From Poriferisodalis sp965205175 (lineage in GTDB: Bacteria > Actinomycetota > Acidimicrobiia > Acidimicrobiales > Poriferisodalaceae): a stretch of DNA of 64,000 nucleotides. The notes below the pieces were generated by a model that did not search any database, was not told the origin of the DNA, and saw nothing but the letters and a program-made list of their open reading frames with translations. Every line of letters begins with the position of its first letter. The stretch's first letter is position 1. The position numbers and the translations under genes were made by a program. The stretch is taken from positions 1,364,001 to 1,428,000 of the forward strand of contig NZ_OZ242038.1 of assembly GCF_965205175.1 (NCBI RefSeq). The letters run 5' to 3'. Positions 53,629 to 62,814 of the stretch are shown piece after piece.

Positions 53629-54753
53629 TCAATCCAGTTCGCCGCGAGCCAGCGCGAACACCGCCTCGCGCTCGTTGGCGCGCAGGTTGCGGTCCAAGAG
53701 CCGCAGGTCGGCGGCGGCTCGCAGGTGCTCCCTGATCTGGTCCGCACCGAATTCCTTGAGGAACATGCCCGCGAAGCGATTGCGGAACGTGTTGATCACG
53801 GCGCGCGCTGCGGCGTGATTGTCCGGTGCCCCGGTGCGCAGCCGCACGTAGGTGGATGCAGCGTCGAACGCAGGGTTGCCTGCAGCGGCATTCGACCAGT
53901 CGATGACCAAAGGCCCGTCGGGCGTCAGCTTCACATTGTCGGGCTGCATGTCGAGATGCACTACGGAGTTCCCCGCAGACACCTTGACCCAGTCGGCGGG
54001 TGCCGGGATGTCGCCGAGTGCTCGGTGGAGCTTCGCCAAGCGCTTGGCATGGCGCACCATGAGCCATGGCTTGGCTGCGAGGTCCTCGAGCATCGTGGGT
54101 CCCGAGAGCCGTTCCATCACCACCGAGTGATCGTCGGGCTGTTCGATGACCCTCGGCGCAGGAAATCCGTGGGTCCGGACATGACGCATCGCATCGGCCT
54201 CTTGGCTCAGATCCCGGCCCCGCAGGCTGATGCGCACGACATGCGGTCCATAGGCGCGCACTTCCGAATCGCGGCCCATCCCGAGGAGCAGGCCCGGTTC
54301 GTGGCCTGACGGCCCTTGTTGGCGCTCGAGAATCCGGGCCCGCAAGGAGCGCAGGTTCTTGCGCCAGACGCGCTCAAGCACCGCCGAAGCGGGTCGCAGA
54401 CCCAGCCGTGAACCGAAGTACCACGGCAAGGTCAGCTCTTCTGTCCAGGTGAAGCGCGTGCCGCCGTTGCTCGGCGTGAGAGTGAAGCATCCGGTGCCGC
54501 CCACCGCCCCGCGGTGCTCGACGCCGAGTGCGTGCGGCGGGTTCCATTCGGTGACTTCTATGCGATCAGTCGTGCGCAGCGGGCCGAGCTTGGTCACGCA
54601 GTCGAACTGGGTGCCCACTCCCTCTCGTTGGGCCGTGACGAACTGGATCGACGCAGCATCGGCCATCCACTCCACGTTGAGGGCCAAGTCCGCTGCGTAG
54701 TCCCAGACCTCCTGCGGCGGAGCGGGGATGTCGATGGAGACCTCGATGCTCAT
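53629..54753 (-). CDS. SRPBCC domain fused to an aminoglycoside phosphotransferase-like kinase
   Basis: A 374-residue two-domain protein. Residues 1-147 are an SRPBCC/polyketide-cyclase-like hydrophobic-pocket domain (PAPPQEVWDYAADLALNVEWM, GGTRFTWTEELTLPWYFG). Residues about 155-350 are an APH-type kinase fold with the catalytic loop HLDMQPDNV (Asp268, Asn273) and the metal aspartate in VIDWSN (Asp285). Arg174 occupies the position where the ATP-binding lysine is often found. The combination suggests a small-molecule kinase fed by its own ligand-binding domain; the substrate is unknown. Confidence 0.8.
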   Translation of the reverse strand: MSIEVSIDIPAPPQEVWDYAADLALNVEWMADAASIQFVTAQREGVGTQFDCVTKLGPLRTTDRIEVTEWNPPHALGVEHRGAVGGTGCFTLTPSNGGTRFTWTEELTLPWYFGSRLGLRPASAVLERVWRKNLRSLRARILERQQGPSGHEPGLLLGMGRDSEVRAYGPHVVRISLRGRDLSQEADAMRHVRTHGFPAPRVIEQPDDHSVVMERLSGPTMLEDLAAKPWLMVRHAKRLAKLHRALGDIPAPADWVKVSAGNSVVHLDMQPDNVKLTPDGPLVIDWSNAAAGNPAFDAASTYVRLRTGAPDNHAAARAVINTFRNRFAGMFLKEFGADQIREHLRAAADLRLLDRNLRANEREAVFALARGELD

Positions 54754-54961
54754 GTCGCTTGCTCGTCCGGGAGTGCTGTCAGACAGTCGTCAGTGGGTGG
54801 GAGGGGGCTCGTGTGCTTCGGCGGTCGACCAGTCTTGCCACTGGTGCGACGATTGCGCCGAGCGATGCAGCCGACCGTCCAGTGTTGCACGGCTCGGCAC
54901 GGTTGTCACCGCGGCCGTTTCGCGCCCGCCCGTGTGCTTCGACGGCAGTGTCGGCTGCGCG

Positions 54962-54967
54962 TAGCCT
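54962..54967 (+). promoter_or_regulatory. -10 box for leaderless iscS transcript
   Basis: TAGCCT, 6 bases before GTG 54974. A TTCGAC sequence about 18 bases further upstream could serve as the -35 element. Confidence 0.6.
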
Positions 54968-54973
54968 CGCCTC

Positions 54974-56170
54974 GTGACCGGCGCGCCGCTGCGAGAATCA
55001 GGGCAAAGAACCCGGCAGGCACCGCCGCAATCGCAGGCGAGCCGCCCCGCGTACTTGGACTGCGCCGCCTCCACGCCGATGCGGCCCGGTGCCGTCGAGG
55101 CCATGGTGCCGTTCTTGGAGACGCAGTTCGCCAATCCCTCCGGGGCGCACCGCATGGCCCGCCGGGCGCGGGAGGCCATCGATGACGCACGAGAGATCGT
55201 TGCTGACGCGCTGGGCTTCGACCCGCACGGCGTCGTGTTCACCAGCGGCGGGACCGAAGCCGACAACCTGGCGGTGCGCGGTGTCGCCGCAGCCACCGGC
55301 ACCACGGCGCTGTGCCCCGCCACCGAACACCACGCCGTGCTGCACCCGGTTGAGGCAGTCGGTGGGCGAGTGGTGCGCGTTGAGGCCGACGGCACCGTGG
55401 ATCTCGATCATCTCGCGGCGCAGCTGGAACCCGAAGCGGGCCCGCCGGCGGGCCTCGTGTCGGCGATGTTGGTCAACAACGAGTCCGGGCTTATCGCGGA
55501 CCTGGACGCTGTGGCAGAGGTGGTCCGCCGGCACGCTCCGGGCGCGCTGATGCACACCGACGCCGTGCAGGCCGTCAACTGGGTCGACCTTGCCGAGTCG
55601 GCGCGTGCGGCCGATCTGCTGTCGCTCAGCGCCCACAAGTTCGGCGGCCCCAAGGGGGTCGGCGTGCTGGCGCTGCGGCCCGGCGTGGCGCTGTCGGCGC
55701 AGCAGCTCGGCGGCGGCCAAGAGGCCGACCGTCGCAGCGGCACCCACAACACGGCTGGCATCGTCGCCCTCGGCGCAGCACTGGCCGAGCTGGCCAAGAC
55801 GCGAGACGCCGACATCGAACGGCTCGGCTCGATGGCGGACCGTCTGGCCGACGGCTTGGCTGCGGCCATCGACGGCTGCCGAGCGACGGTCGCGCGCTCG
55901 CAGCGGGCTGCGGGGATCTGCCAGCTGCTCATTGAGGGCATCGAGACCGAGGCGCTGCTGGTGCTGCTGGACCGCTGCGACGTGATGGCCTCCGCGGCCG
56001 CCTCGTGCGCGTCCGGTGCCATGGAACCCAGCCACGTGCTGGCCGCCATGGGCATCGACCGCCGGGTCGCAGCCGGGTCGCTGCGACTGTCGCTGGGCTG
56101 GTGTACCGAACCGTGGGAGGTCGAGCATGCCCTTGAGTTCATTCCGCCCTGCGTGGAGCAGCTTCGATGA
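54974..56170 (+). CDS. iscS: Cysteine desulfurase (IscS/NifS family)
   Basis: PLP enzyme that takes sulfur from cysteine. The 398-residue protein has the PLP region TSGGTEADNLAVRG and EHHAVLHPVE, the lysine in LSAHKFGGPKGVG and the persulfide cysteine in ASCASGAMEPSHVL. It lies directly before mnmA, so its main role is probably sulfur supply for tRNA 2-thiouridine, though it could also serve Fe-S assembly. Start GTG 54974 follows from the leaderless promoter. Confidence 0.94.
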   Translation: MTGAPLRESGQRTRQAPPQSQASRPAYLDCAASTPMRPGAVEAMVPFLETQFANPSGAHRMARRAREAIDDAREIVADALGFDPHGVVFTSGGTEADNLAVRGVAAATGTTALCPATEHHAVLHPVEAVGGRVVRVEADGTVDLDHLAAQLEPEAGPPAGLVSAMLVNNESGLIADLDAVAEVVRRHAPGALMHTDAVQAVNWVDLAESARAADLLSLSAHKFGGPKGVGVLALRPGVALSAQQLGGGQEADRRSGTHNTAGIVALGAALAELAKTRDADIERLGSMADRLADGLAAAIDGCRATVARSQRAAGICQLLIEGIETEALLVLLDRCDVMASAAASCASGAMEPSHVLAAMGIDRRVAAGSLRLSLGWCTEPWEVEHALEFIPPCVEQLR

Positions 56171-56300
56171 CCTTCCAGCAGTCCGCCGAGCGGTGCCAGG
56201 CAGCAGCTGGGGCCGGCTCTGCGCCCGGTGTTCGGCCCCTTGTGCGCTGTCCGCTTGAGTGCTCCGAGGCGCCAGTGCTGCGCAGTGCGGGGCAGCATCG

Positions 56301-57398
56301 ATGACGACAGCCGAACCGAGGCGTGCTGCCTGCAGCGGGTTGGATCGGCCGAGCGCGCGGCGTCGTGTGCTGGTGGCGATGTCGGGCGGTGTGGACAGCT
56401 CGGTGGCAGCGGCGCTGTGCGTGCGCGAAGGCCGCGAAGTGGTCGGCGTCACCTTGAAGCTGTGGGGCGGGCCGCAGGACCAAGGCTGCTGCGCGGTGTC
56501 GGACGTGGACGACGCACGCCGGGTGTGCCAGCAACTGGGCATCGACCACTTCGTGTTCAACTACGCGGCCGAGTTCGAACGCGACGTGGTGGCGCCCTAC
56601 GCAGATGCGCACCGCCGAGGTCTCACGCCGAATCCTTGCATTGCCTGCAATCGGCACGTGAAGTTCGACGTCTTGCTGCAGCGGGCTCGCCGACTGGGCT
56701 TCGAGCAACTGGTCACTGGCCATCACGTCCGCATCAGCAGGCGCAGCGGCAGGCTGCGGCTGCGGCGCGGCGCCGATGCTGCCAAGGATCAGTCCTATGT
56801 GCTGTACATGCTGAGCGAGGCCGATTTGGCCTTGCTGCAGTTTCCGCTGGGCGACATGCGCAAAGCCGACGCCCGCGCGCTCGCCGCAGAGCTGGGTCTT
56901 CGAACGGCCGACAAGCCGGACAGCCAGGATGTGTGCTTCATCACCGAGGCGGCGGGCAGGGAGCGCTTCTTGGCCGAGCGCATCGATCTGCACCCCGCCG
57001 AGCTGGTGGACTGCTCGGGTCGGCATGTGGGCACGGTGCCAGCAGTGGAGCTGGTCACCGTCGGCCAGCGCAAGGGCTTGGACCTCGGCGGCGCGCCCCA
57101 GCGGCGTTACGCCGTCGAGGTGGACGTGGAGGCCCGCCGGGTCACGGTGGGCGGTCGTGGCGAGCTGTCGTCTCGTGGCATTCGGCTGGTGGACCACCGC
57201 TGGGTCGGCGCACTGGTCGAGGGCGAGGTGCTGGCCCAGACCAGCGCGCACGGTCCGGTCGTGCCGGCATCCCTCGACGCGCAGGGCCAGCTGCACTGGT
57301 CCGAACCGCAGCGGCGCGTTGCTGGCGGGCAAGCGGTGGTCTTCTACCAAGGCGACGAAGTGCTCGGCGGCGCGACGTCCGCCGGGCATCTCACATGA
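56301..57398 (+). CDS. mnmA: tRNA-specific 2-thiouridylase MnmA
   Basis: Makes s2U at the wobble base of tRNA-Lys, Glu and Gln. The PP-loop is MSGGVDSSVAA. The two catalytic cysteines are in NPCIACNRHVKFD and SQDVCFITE. KDQSYVLYML is another family block, and a C-terminal beta-barrel follows (VTVGQRKGLDLGG onward). It follows iscS after 130 bp and depends on it for sulfur. ATG 56301 is chosen; GTG 56259 is possible. Confidence 0.95.
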   Translation: MTTAEPRRAACSGLDRPSARRRVLVAMSGGVDSSVAAALCVREGREVVGVTLKLWGGPQDQGCCAVSDVDDARRVCQQLGIDHFVFNYAAEFERDVVAPYADAHRRGLTPNPCIACNRHVKFDVLLQRARRLGFEQLVTGHHVRISRRSGRLRLRRGADAAKDQSYVLYMLSEADLALLQFPLGDMRKADARALAAELGLRTADKPDSQDVCFITEAAGRERFLAERIDLHPAELVDCSGRHVGTVPAVELVTVGQRKGLDLGGAPQRRYAVEVDVEARRVTVGGRGELSSRGIRLVDHRWVGALVEGEVLAQTSAHGPVVPASLDAQGQLHWSEPQRRVAGGQAVVFYQGDEVLGGATSAGHLT

Positions 57399-57516
57399 CG
57401 CCCGCGTCGCGGCTGTTGCCCCGGTCGGAGCTGCCCGCAGCGCCCGTTCCGTCTTCGACAAGCCCAGGTAACGGTGTTCTCGGTGGCGCACGCAGTGTTG
57501 TAGCGGAGTTTCTCGC

Positions 57517-57975
57517 GTGAGCCCGGCGGCCGCCCGCCCCGGCGGAGACCGGCCGTTGCCGTGGGCGTTGCGCGAGGGCGTCTCTACTGCCGTCACGTTG
57601 TTCGTGCTCGTCGCCGCTGTAGGTGTGGTGCTGGCGGTGTGGCTGACCCGCGGCGGTGAGCCCGCCAGCGCTCTGCCCGCCGGACTGCAGTCGGTGACTC
57701 CTGTGCCCGGCGCCAATGTGCCGCACCAGAGCCCGGTAGGCGCCCGGCTCGAAGCCGGCTGGCGGATGACCTTGAGCATCAACGGCACGACGATCCCCGC
57801 GGTCCAGCTCAACGCCGGCACCGTCCAGCTGGGCGAGTACCTGTTCTCCGCAGGAGACGGCAAGGCGATCACCAAGCTGCGCAGCGGGCGCTCGTGCGCC
57901 CGTCTCACCGCAACCCCGACCATCGACGTCGAAGCCGCCGACTTCACCTACGAATGGTGCTTCACCACCTTCTGA
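57517..57975 (+). CDS. Membrane-anchored extracytoplasmic protein, unknown
   Basis: A 152-residue protein with a short basic N-terminus, one membrane helix (about residues 23-43, VSTAVTLFVLVAAVGVVLAV) and an external domain with two cysteines (RSCARL and YEWCFTTF) near the C-terminus. No family is recognised. It lies between mnmA and the restriction-modification genes; in many Actinobacteria ligA follows mnmA closely. Confidence 0.6.
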   Translation: MSPAAARPGGDRPLPWALREGVSTAVTLFVLVAAVGVVLAVWLTRGGEPASALPAGLQSVTPVPGANVPHQSPVGARLEAGWRMTLSINGTTIPAVQLNAGTVQLGEYLFSAGDGKAITKLRSGRSCARLTATPTIDVEAADFTYEWCFTTF

Positions 57976-58142
57976 GCAGCAGATACGGCCGGGGTCTGCG
58001 AATCGACGGCGAGTGCTTCCGAATCGTCCATCGCCCAATCACGGAGCTGAGCGTTCGGAGCGTTGGCGTTTGCGCGAGCTGGCTTGAGCGTCTGATCCGC
58101 AATCCGCGAGCCCACTGAGCCTCGCCGCTACTGTCAGGGTCG

Positions 58143-59312
58143 ATGTCGCAGATATTGGCCGCTGAGTTCTTTGCTGGCATCGGCCTGATGCGAGCTGGCA
58201 TCGAGGCAGCGGGCCTGCGCGTCGTCTGGGCGAACGACATCTCGCCCGTCAAGGCCGCGGTGTACGCAGCCAATTTCGGTCCTGACGATCTTCGTGTTGG
58301 TGATCTCCGTGAGATTCGCGGTGCCGAGGTGCCCGATGTGGAGGTAGCAACGGCGAGCTTCCCTTGTATCGATCTGTCACTTGCCGGTCATCGGCGAGGA
58401 CTCGCTGGCGCACAGTCAGGCCTGTTCTTCGACTTCGTGCGCGTGCTCACGGAGATGGGTGAACGCCGACCGCGTGCAGTCCTCATCGAGAATGTACCGT
58501 CATTCGTTTCCTCGCGCGGTGGTAGCGATCTGTGCGAAGCGCTGACAGCACTCAATGGACTCGGCTACGTCTGCGATCTTGCCGTGGTCGATTCGCGCTG
58601 GTTCGTCCCGCAGTCTCGCAGTAGACTCTTCGTGCTCGGACTGCTTGACCCTGTACTGGAGACAGCATCACCGAAGACCGTGGCCAACTTTTTGGCGGTA
58701 GACGGGCAGGCGGTGACTACCAAGGCACGTGAACGCGATGTGCTGCGTCCGTCTCCGCTCCAGCAATTTCTTGACCGCAATCAGGATCTCCATTTGATGC
58801 GGTGGATGACCGGAGGCCCTGCGCCAGTCGAACCACGACTTGCGGATGTCGTCGAGCATCTCATGCCCGACGACCATCGCTGGTGGGATGCGAAGCGACT
58901 TGGACACTTCGAACGCACGCTCCCGGATCGGCATGCGACTCGCATCGGCGTTCTCGCCGATCAGAACGTCATCGCTTGGCGTACCGCCTACCGTCGCACG
59001 CGCAAGGGGCAGGCCGTCTGGGAAGTGCGCGCGGACGAGATTGCCGGCTGCCTGCGGACCGCGCGGGGTGGCTCTTCACGCCAGGCACTCATCGAAGTTG
59101 ATCAAGACGGTCACCGCGTGCGATGGATGACTGCACGCGAATACGGCCGGCTCCAAGGAGTGCCGGACAGTTTTGATGTCGCGGTGGTGACCGAAGCCCA
59201 AGCGTTGTTCGGCTTCGGCGACGCGGTCACCGTGCCGGTCATCACGTGGCTTGCCGAGAATTTCTTAGTACCAGCGCTCCGGTTACCCGGTGCTGTTCCT
59301 CGAGCAGCATGA
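58143..59312 (+). CDS. DNA (cytosine-5-)-methyltransferase
   Basis: A 389-residue C5 methylase. Motif I is AAEFFAGIG (SAM binding), motif IV holds the catalytic Cys75 in SFPCIDLS, motif VI is ENV (116-118), and motif VIII is QSRSRLF. Motifs IX-X are GRLQGVPDSF and GFGDAVTVPV. The target-recognition region is about residues 195-310. All motifs are intact, so it is probably active. A TACTGT box lies 8 bases before the ATG. The stop overlaps the partner gene (ATGA). Base composition is clearly more AT-rich than that of flanking genes, which suggests transfer. Confidence 0.92.
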   Translation: MSQILAAEFFAGIGLMRAGIEAAGLRVVWANDISPVKAAVYAANFGPDDLRVGDLREIRGAEVPDVEVATASFPCIDLSLAGHRRGLAGAQSGLFFDFVRVLTEMGERRPRAVLIENVPSFVSSRGGSDLCEALTALNGLGYVCDLAVVDSRWFVPQSRSRLFVLGLLDPVLETASPKTVANFLAVDGQAVTTKARERDVLRPSPLQQFLDRNQDLHLMRWMTGGPAPVEPRLADVVEHLMPDDHRWWDAKRLGHFERTLPDRHATRIGVLADQNVIAWRTAYRRTRKGQAVWEVRADEIAGCLRTARGGSSRQALIEVDQDGHRVRWMTAREYGRLQGVPDSFDVAVVTEAQALFGFGDAVTVPVITWLAENFLVPALRLPGAVPRAA

Positions 59313-60286
59313 ATGCCAACGAGCTCACCATAGCGCTCGACACTGCCATCGACGAGTGGTATGAGGCGCAGCGGACCGAGGCGGGCATAAACCGAAATGT
59401 CATGACGGTCTGCCTCATCATGTGTGAGCACATGTTGGATCACTTCCCACTTGACGAAGCGAAGTGGTTCACTGGCTCACAGATTCGTCTGCTCGGTGGC
59501 TCAAGAGTGAGCAAGATTCTTGCACGCTACGGTGAAGTGCGTCAGCTTGCGAGCGAAGGTGGACGGACAAGCAGAGGGAGCCAGGAACTCGCGCGGAGCT
59601 TCCAAGCCGCCATCAATTCTTCGGTCGCTGCACAGGATTTCGCGGTTGCCAGCATGGAATTACGTCGTGAGGTCATCAACAACTTGCACGCAGCGATAGT
59701 GGAGCGCATCCAGGCCGACTTCTTTGCTCGTCAGCGGCTGCGAATAGAATATCGACATCATGAGCCAACCGGCGTTGCTATTCGCCAGCTGCTTGACGTC
59801 GCCAAATTTCGCGGCGGCAATGTGATAGGTGCGGTTGCCCAGCACGTCGTTGGTGCCGCTCTGTGCTTGTGGTATCCCAATATGGAAATCGACAACTACT
59901 CATTCACGACCGCAGATACACACACGGGTCGCGCAGGTGACTTCGTAATCTACGGTGCGGCGTTGCACATAACTACCGCACCAAGTGAAGCTCTCATGCA
60001 CAAATGTGAACGAAATTTGGCGCTTGATCTGCTCCCTGTGCTGCTGACTCAGCGAAACAGAATCGCTGCGGCCGAGGGATTGGCGGCGAATTTCAATATT
60101 GCCGACCTGATTTCGATAAAGGACCTCACTGACTTCGCCGCTGATGCCGTAGATATCCCTGCGCGCTACGATCGTAATCCGAGGAATGAGCGACTGCGAC
60201 TCTTGCTCGAAGTCTATAATCTCCGAGTTGCCTCGGCGGAACCGGATCCGTCGTTGCAAGTGGAGATACCCGAGAATCTCATGTGA
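59309..60286 (+). CDS. DUF4928-like protein, probable restriction endonuclease partner
   Basis: A 325-residue protein translationally coupled to the C5 methylase by an ATGA overlap. The C-terminal half has a compact block GRAGDFVIYGAALHITTAPSE (Asp211 to about residue 226; written in full only here at 21 letters minus one: GRAGDFVIYGAALHITTAPS). I associate this with DUF4928 proteins found next to cytosine methylases. The Asp-(x)n-His-x-Thr arrangement resembles a nuclease core but is not a classical PD-(D/E)xK. A helical N-terminal domain (about 1-130) could bind DNA. The endonuclease role is inference from context. The gene is noticeably AT-rich. Confidence 0.68.
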   Translation: MNANELTIALDTAIDEWYEAQRTEAGINRNVMTVCLIMCEHMLDHFPLDEAKWFTGSQIRLLGGSRVSKILARYGEVRQLASEGGRTSRGSQELARSFQAAINSSVAAQDFAVASMELRREVINNLHAAIVERIQADFFARQRLRIEYRHHEPTGVAIRQLLDVAKFRGGNVIGAVAQHVVGAALCLWYPNMEIDNYSFTTADTHTGRAGDFVIYGAALHITTAPSEALMHKCERNLALDLLPVLLTQRNRIAAAEGLAANFNIADLISIKDLTDFAADAVDIPARYDRNPRNERLRLLLEVYNLRVASAEPDPSLQVEIPENLM

Positions 60287-60421
60287 GAACGTGTGTTGCG
60301 ATAGCACCGTCTGATGCCGCGAAAGAGGCAGAGCGCTGTTGACACGGGTTGGTGGCTTGTATGTTCCTGGCCAAAATGACTTGATGTCATTGGCTCGTGG
60401 CTGGTGTATGCAGTCGAGTGC
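60287..60421. other. Gap between convergent R-M pair and ligA
   Basis: 135 bp, AT-richer than average. AATGAC (60375-60380) and GTCATT (60386-60391) form a small hairpin that could end transcripts. A promoter-like TTGACA (60339-60344) and TATGTT (60360-60365) pair with a short 15-base spacer points rightward, antisense to ligA. Confidence 0.3.
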
Positions 60422-62761
60422 TTACGCTATGGTTGGCTCATCTGCGCTTGCAGTAGCTTGGTCACCGTACGTCACTGTGCCGGTGGTGAGCAGGGTGCGC
60501 AGGTCTTGCTCGTCGAGGACGGGAATGTTCAGTTCTGCGGCTCGATCCAGCTTGGCTTGGCCCGCTCGCTCGCCTGCGACCAGCGCGTAGGTGCTCTTGT
60601 TCAACGAGGAGGTGGCCTTGCCTCCGAGTCGGACGATGGCACGCTTGGCGTCGTCACGGCCGATGAACCAGCCGTCGAGATTGCCGCTCACTACTACTGA
60701 ACGGCCGGCCAGCACTGGCGGCGAGTCTGTGCCGTCGTCGGCATCGTCGACGACATCGAAGCGCATGCCGGCTTGCCTCAGCTTCTCCACCAAGGCGCGG
60801 TTGTCGTCGTCGGCAAAGTAGGCCGTGACGCTGGCGGCGATGATCGGCCCGATGCCGTCGATGTCCGCAAGCTCCTCAGCCGATGCCTCCACGACAGCGT
60901 CCAGTGTGCCGAAGCGCCGCGCCAATAGTTCCGACGCCGCCGGCCCCAAGTGCTCGATGCCCAGTCCGATGAGCAGTCGCGCCAAGGGCGATTGGCGTGC
61001 CTTGTCGATGCCGGCCACCAAGCTCGAAGCGGACTTGTCCGCGAATCGCTCCAGCGCGAGCAGGTCGTCTACCGTCAAGGCGAACAAGTCAGCTGCGTCC
61101 GTCACCAGCCCGCGCTCGCACAGCAGCATCACCGTCCGCTCGCCGAGGCCTTCGATGTCGAGCGCGCCGCGGCTCACGAAGTGCCCGATGCTCTGAGTGA
61201 CCCGTGCCCTGCACGACCGGTTTACGCAGTAGGTGTTGGCGTCGCCGACGCTGCGCACCAAGGGCTGCCCGCAGACGGGGCACGCGGTGGGGAAGCTCCA
61301 CGGCGACAGTCCCTCAGGCCGCTCGGCGAGCACTGGCCCCACGACCTCGGGGATCACGTCGCCGGCTTTGCGGACGACGACAGTGTCGCCGGGTCGGACG
61401 TCTTTGACGGCGACTTGGTCCTCGTTGTGCAGCGTGGCCAGCGAAACGGTCGACCCGCCGACGAACACAGGTTCCATCCGCGCGAACGGCGTGGCGCGGC
61501 CCGTGCGGCCGATCGAGACCATGATGTCGCGCAGCTTGGTCGTGCGTTCTTCGGGCGGGAACTTGTAGGCCACCGCCCAGCGCGGCGCTCGGCTGGTAGA
61601 GCCCAGTGCGCTGCGCAGCGCCAAGTCGGCAACCTTCACCACCACGCCGTCGATGTCGTAGGACGGCTTGTGGCGGTCTCGTTCCCAACGGGCGCAGTAC
61701 TCCTCGACCTGCGCGAACGTGGCGAACGTGCGCGCCTCGGGATTCACCGGCAAGCCCAGCTCGGCCAAGTACGCGAAGGTCTCGCCGGCGCTTGCCAGAT
61801 CCGGGCCGCCGACCAGCTCGCCCATGTCGTAACACCAGAACGACAGGCCGCGTGTCGCGACGATCGAGGGGTCCTTTTGACGCAGGCTGCCTGCCGCCGT
61901 GTTCCGAGCGTTTGCGTAGTCGGGATGCCGGCGTTGCACATCGGCCGCGGTGAGCTTCGCTAGCGATTCCAGCTTGCGTCGCTCGTTCGCTGCCATGTCC
62001 TCGGTGGCGTCCGCAAGCTGCTGTCTTGCGCGTTGCGCGGCTTGCGTGAGGGCTTCACGTGCGCGGCCCTGCGCGTCGTTCAGCTCACGAAATCGTTCCA
62101 GCGGCAAGAATATCTCGCCCCGAACTTCGATCACCGCAGGCACCGGAGACACCGCATTCAGTTCTCTCGGTATGTCCGCCAAGGTTGCGACGTTTGCGGT
62201 GACATCCTCACCGACTCGCCCATTGCCTCGCGTCGCTGCTTGGACGAGACGCCCTTGCTCGTAGCGCAGCGAGACGGCCAGTCCGTCCAGCTTCAGCTCG
62301 CAGATCAGCTCCGGTGCCAGTGCCTCCGCATCAGATTCCGCCGCATCGCTGCCGGAGGCCTGACCGTGCTGCGCAGTCTCGCCGCCTGCGTCACCGTCGG
62401 CAACCGCTTCATCGATAACCGCTTCGTCGGATCGTGCAGTACGCGCGGCGGCAATACCGCGAACCACTCGGCCATGCCACGACCGCAGTTCGTCGAGATC
62501 CATCGCGTTGTCCAGCGACCTCATCGGCCGCGCGTGGGCCACCTCGCTGAACAGCGCAGACAACTCGGCACCGACACGCCGGCTGGGTGAGTTCGGATCG
62601 GCAGCCTCCGGATAGCGCTTCTCGAGCTCGATGAGTTCGCGTTTGCGGGCGTCGTATTCCCCGTCTGGTACCGACGGTGCGTCGTCACGGTGGTACTCGA
62701 CATCCCAGCGGCTGATCAGTTCCGCAAGATACCCCATGCGGTCGAGATCGCCGTCCGACAT
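60422..62761 (-). CDS. ligA: NAD-dependent DNA ligase
   Basis: Replicative ligase. Adenylated lysine Lys157 in the KLDG motif, GRGE-like RGEIFLP block, the zinc finger (CPVCGQPLV and YCVNRSC), helix-hairpin-helix repeats and a C-terminal BRCT domain (VLAGRSVVVSGNLDGWF onward). At 779 residues it is about 100 longer than usual because of two insertions. One is an acidic low-complexity stretch at about 101-150 just before KLDG; the other is a charged, probably helical stretch at about 231-281. Both are in the adenylation domain. Confidence 0.96.
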   Translation of the reverse strand: MSDGDLDRMGYLAELISRWDVEYHRDDAPSVPDGEYDARKRELIELEKRYPEAADPNSPSRRVGAELSALFSEVAHARPMRSLDNAMDLDELRSWHGRVVRGIAAARTARSDEAVIDEAVADGDAGGETAQHGQASGSDAAESDAEALAPELICELKLDGLAVSLRYEQGRLVQAATRGNGRVGEDVTANVATLADIPRELNAVSPVPAVIEVRGEIFLPLERFRELNDAQGRAREALTQAAQRARQQLADATEDMAANERRKLESLAKLTAADVQRRHPDYANARNTAAGSLRQKDPSIVATRGLSFWCYDMGELVGGPDLASAGETFAYLAELGLPVNPEARTFATFAQVEEYCARWERDRHKPSYDIDGVVVKVADLALRSALGSTSRAPRWAVAYKFPPEERTTKLRDIMVSIGRTGRATPFARMEPVFVGGSTVSLATLHNEDQVAVKDVRPGDTVVVRKAGDVIPEVVGPVLAERPEGLSPWSFPTACPVCGQPLVRSVGDANTYCVNRSCRARVTQSIGHFVSRGALDIEGLGERTVMLLCERGLVTDAADLFALTVDDLLALERFADKSASSLVAGIDKARQSPLARLLIGLGIEHLGPAASELLARRFGTLDAVVEASAEELADIDGIGPIIAASVTAYFADDDNRALVEKLRQAGMRFDVVDDADDGTDSPPVLAGRSVVVSGNLDGWFIGRDDAKRAIVRLGGKATSSLNKSTYALVAGERAGQAKLDRAAELNIPVLDEQDLRTLLTTGTVTYGDQATASADEPTIA

Positions 62762-62814
62762 GTCAACGACTGACGTCCGAGCAGATGGTTTGTGCAGAAA
62801 GTCAGCGCGGACGG

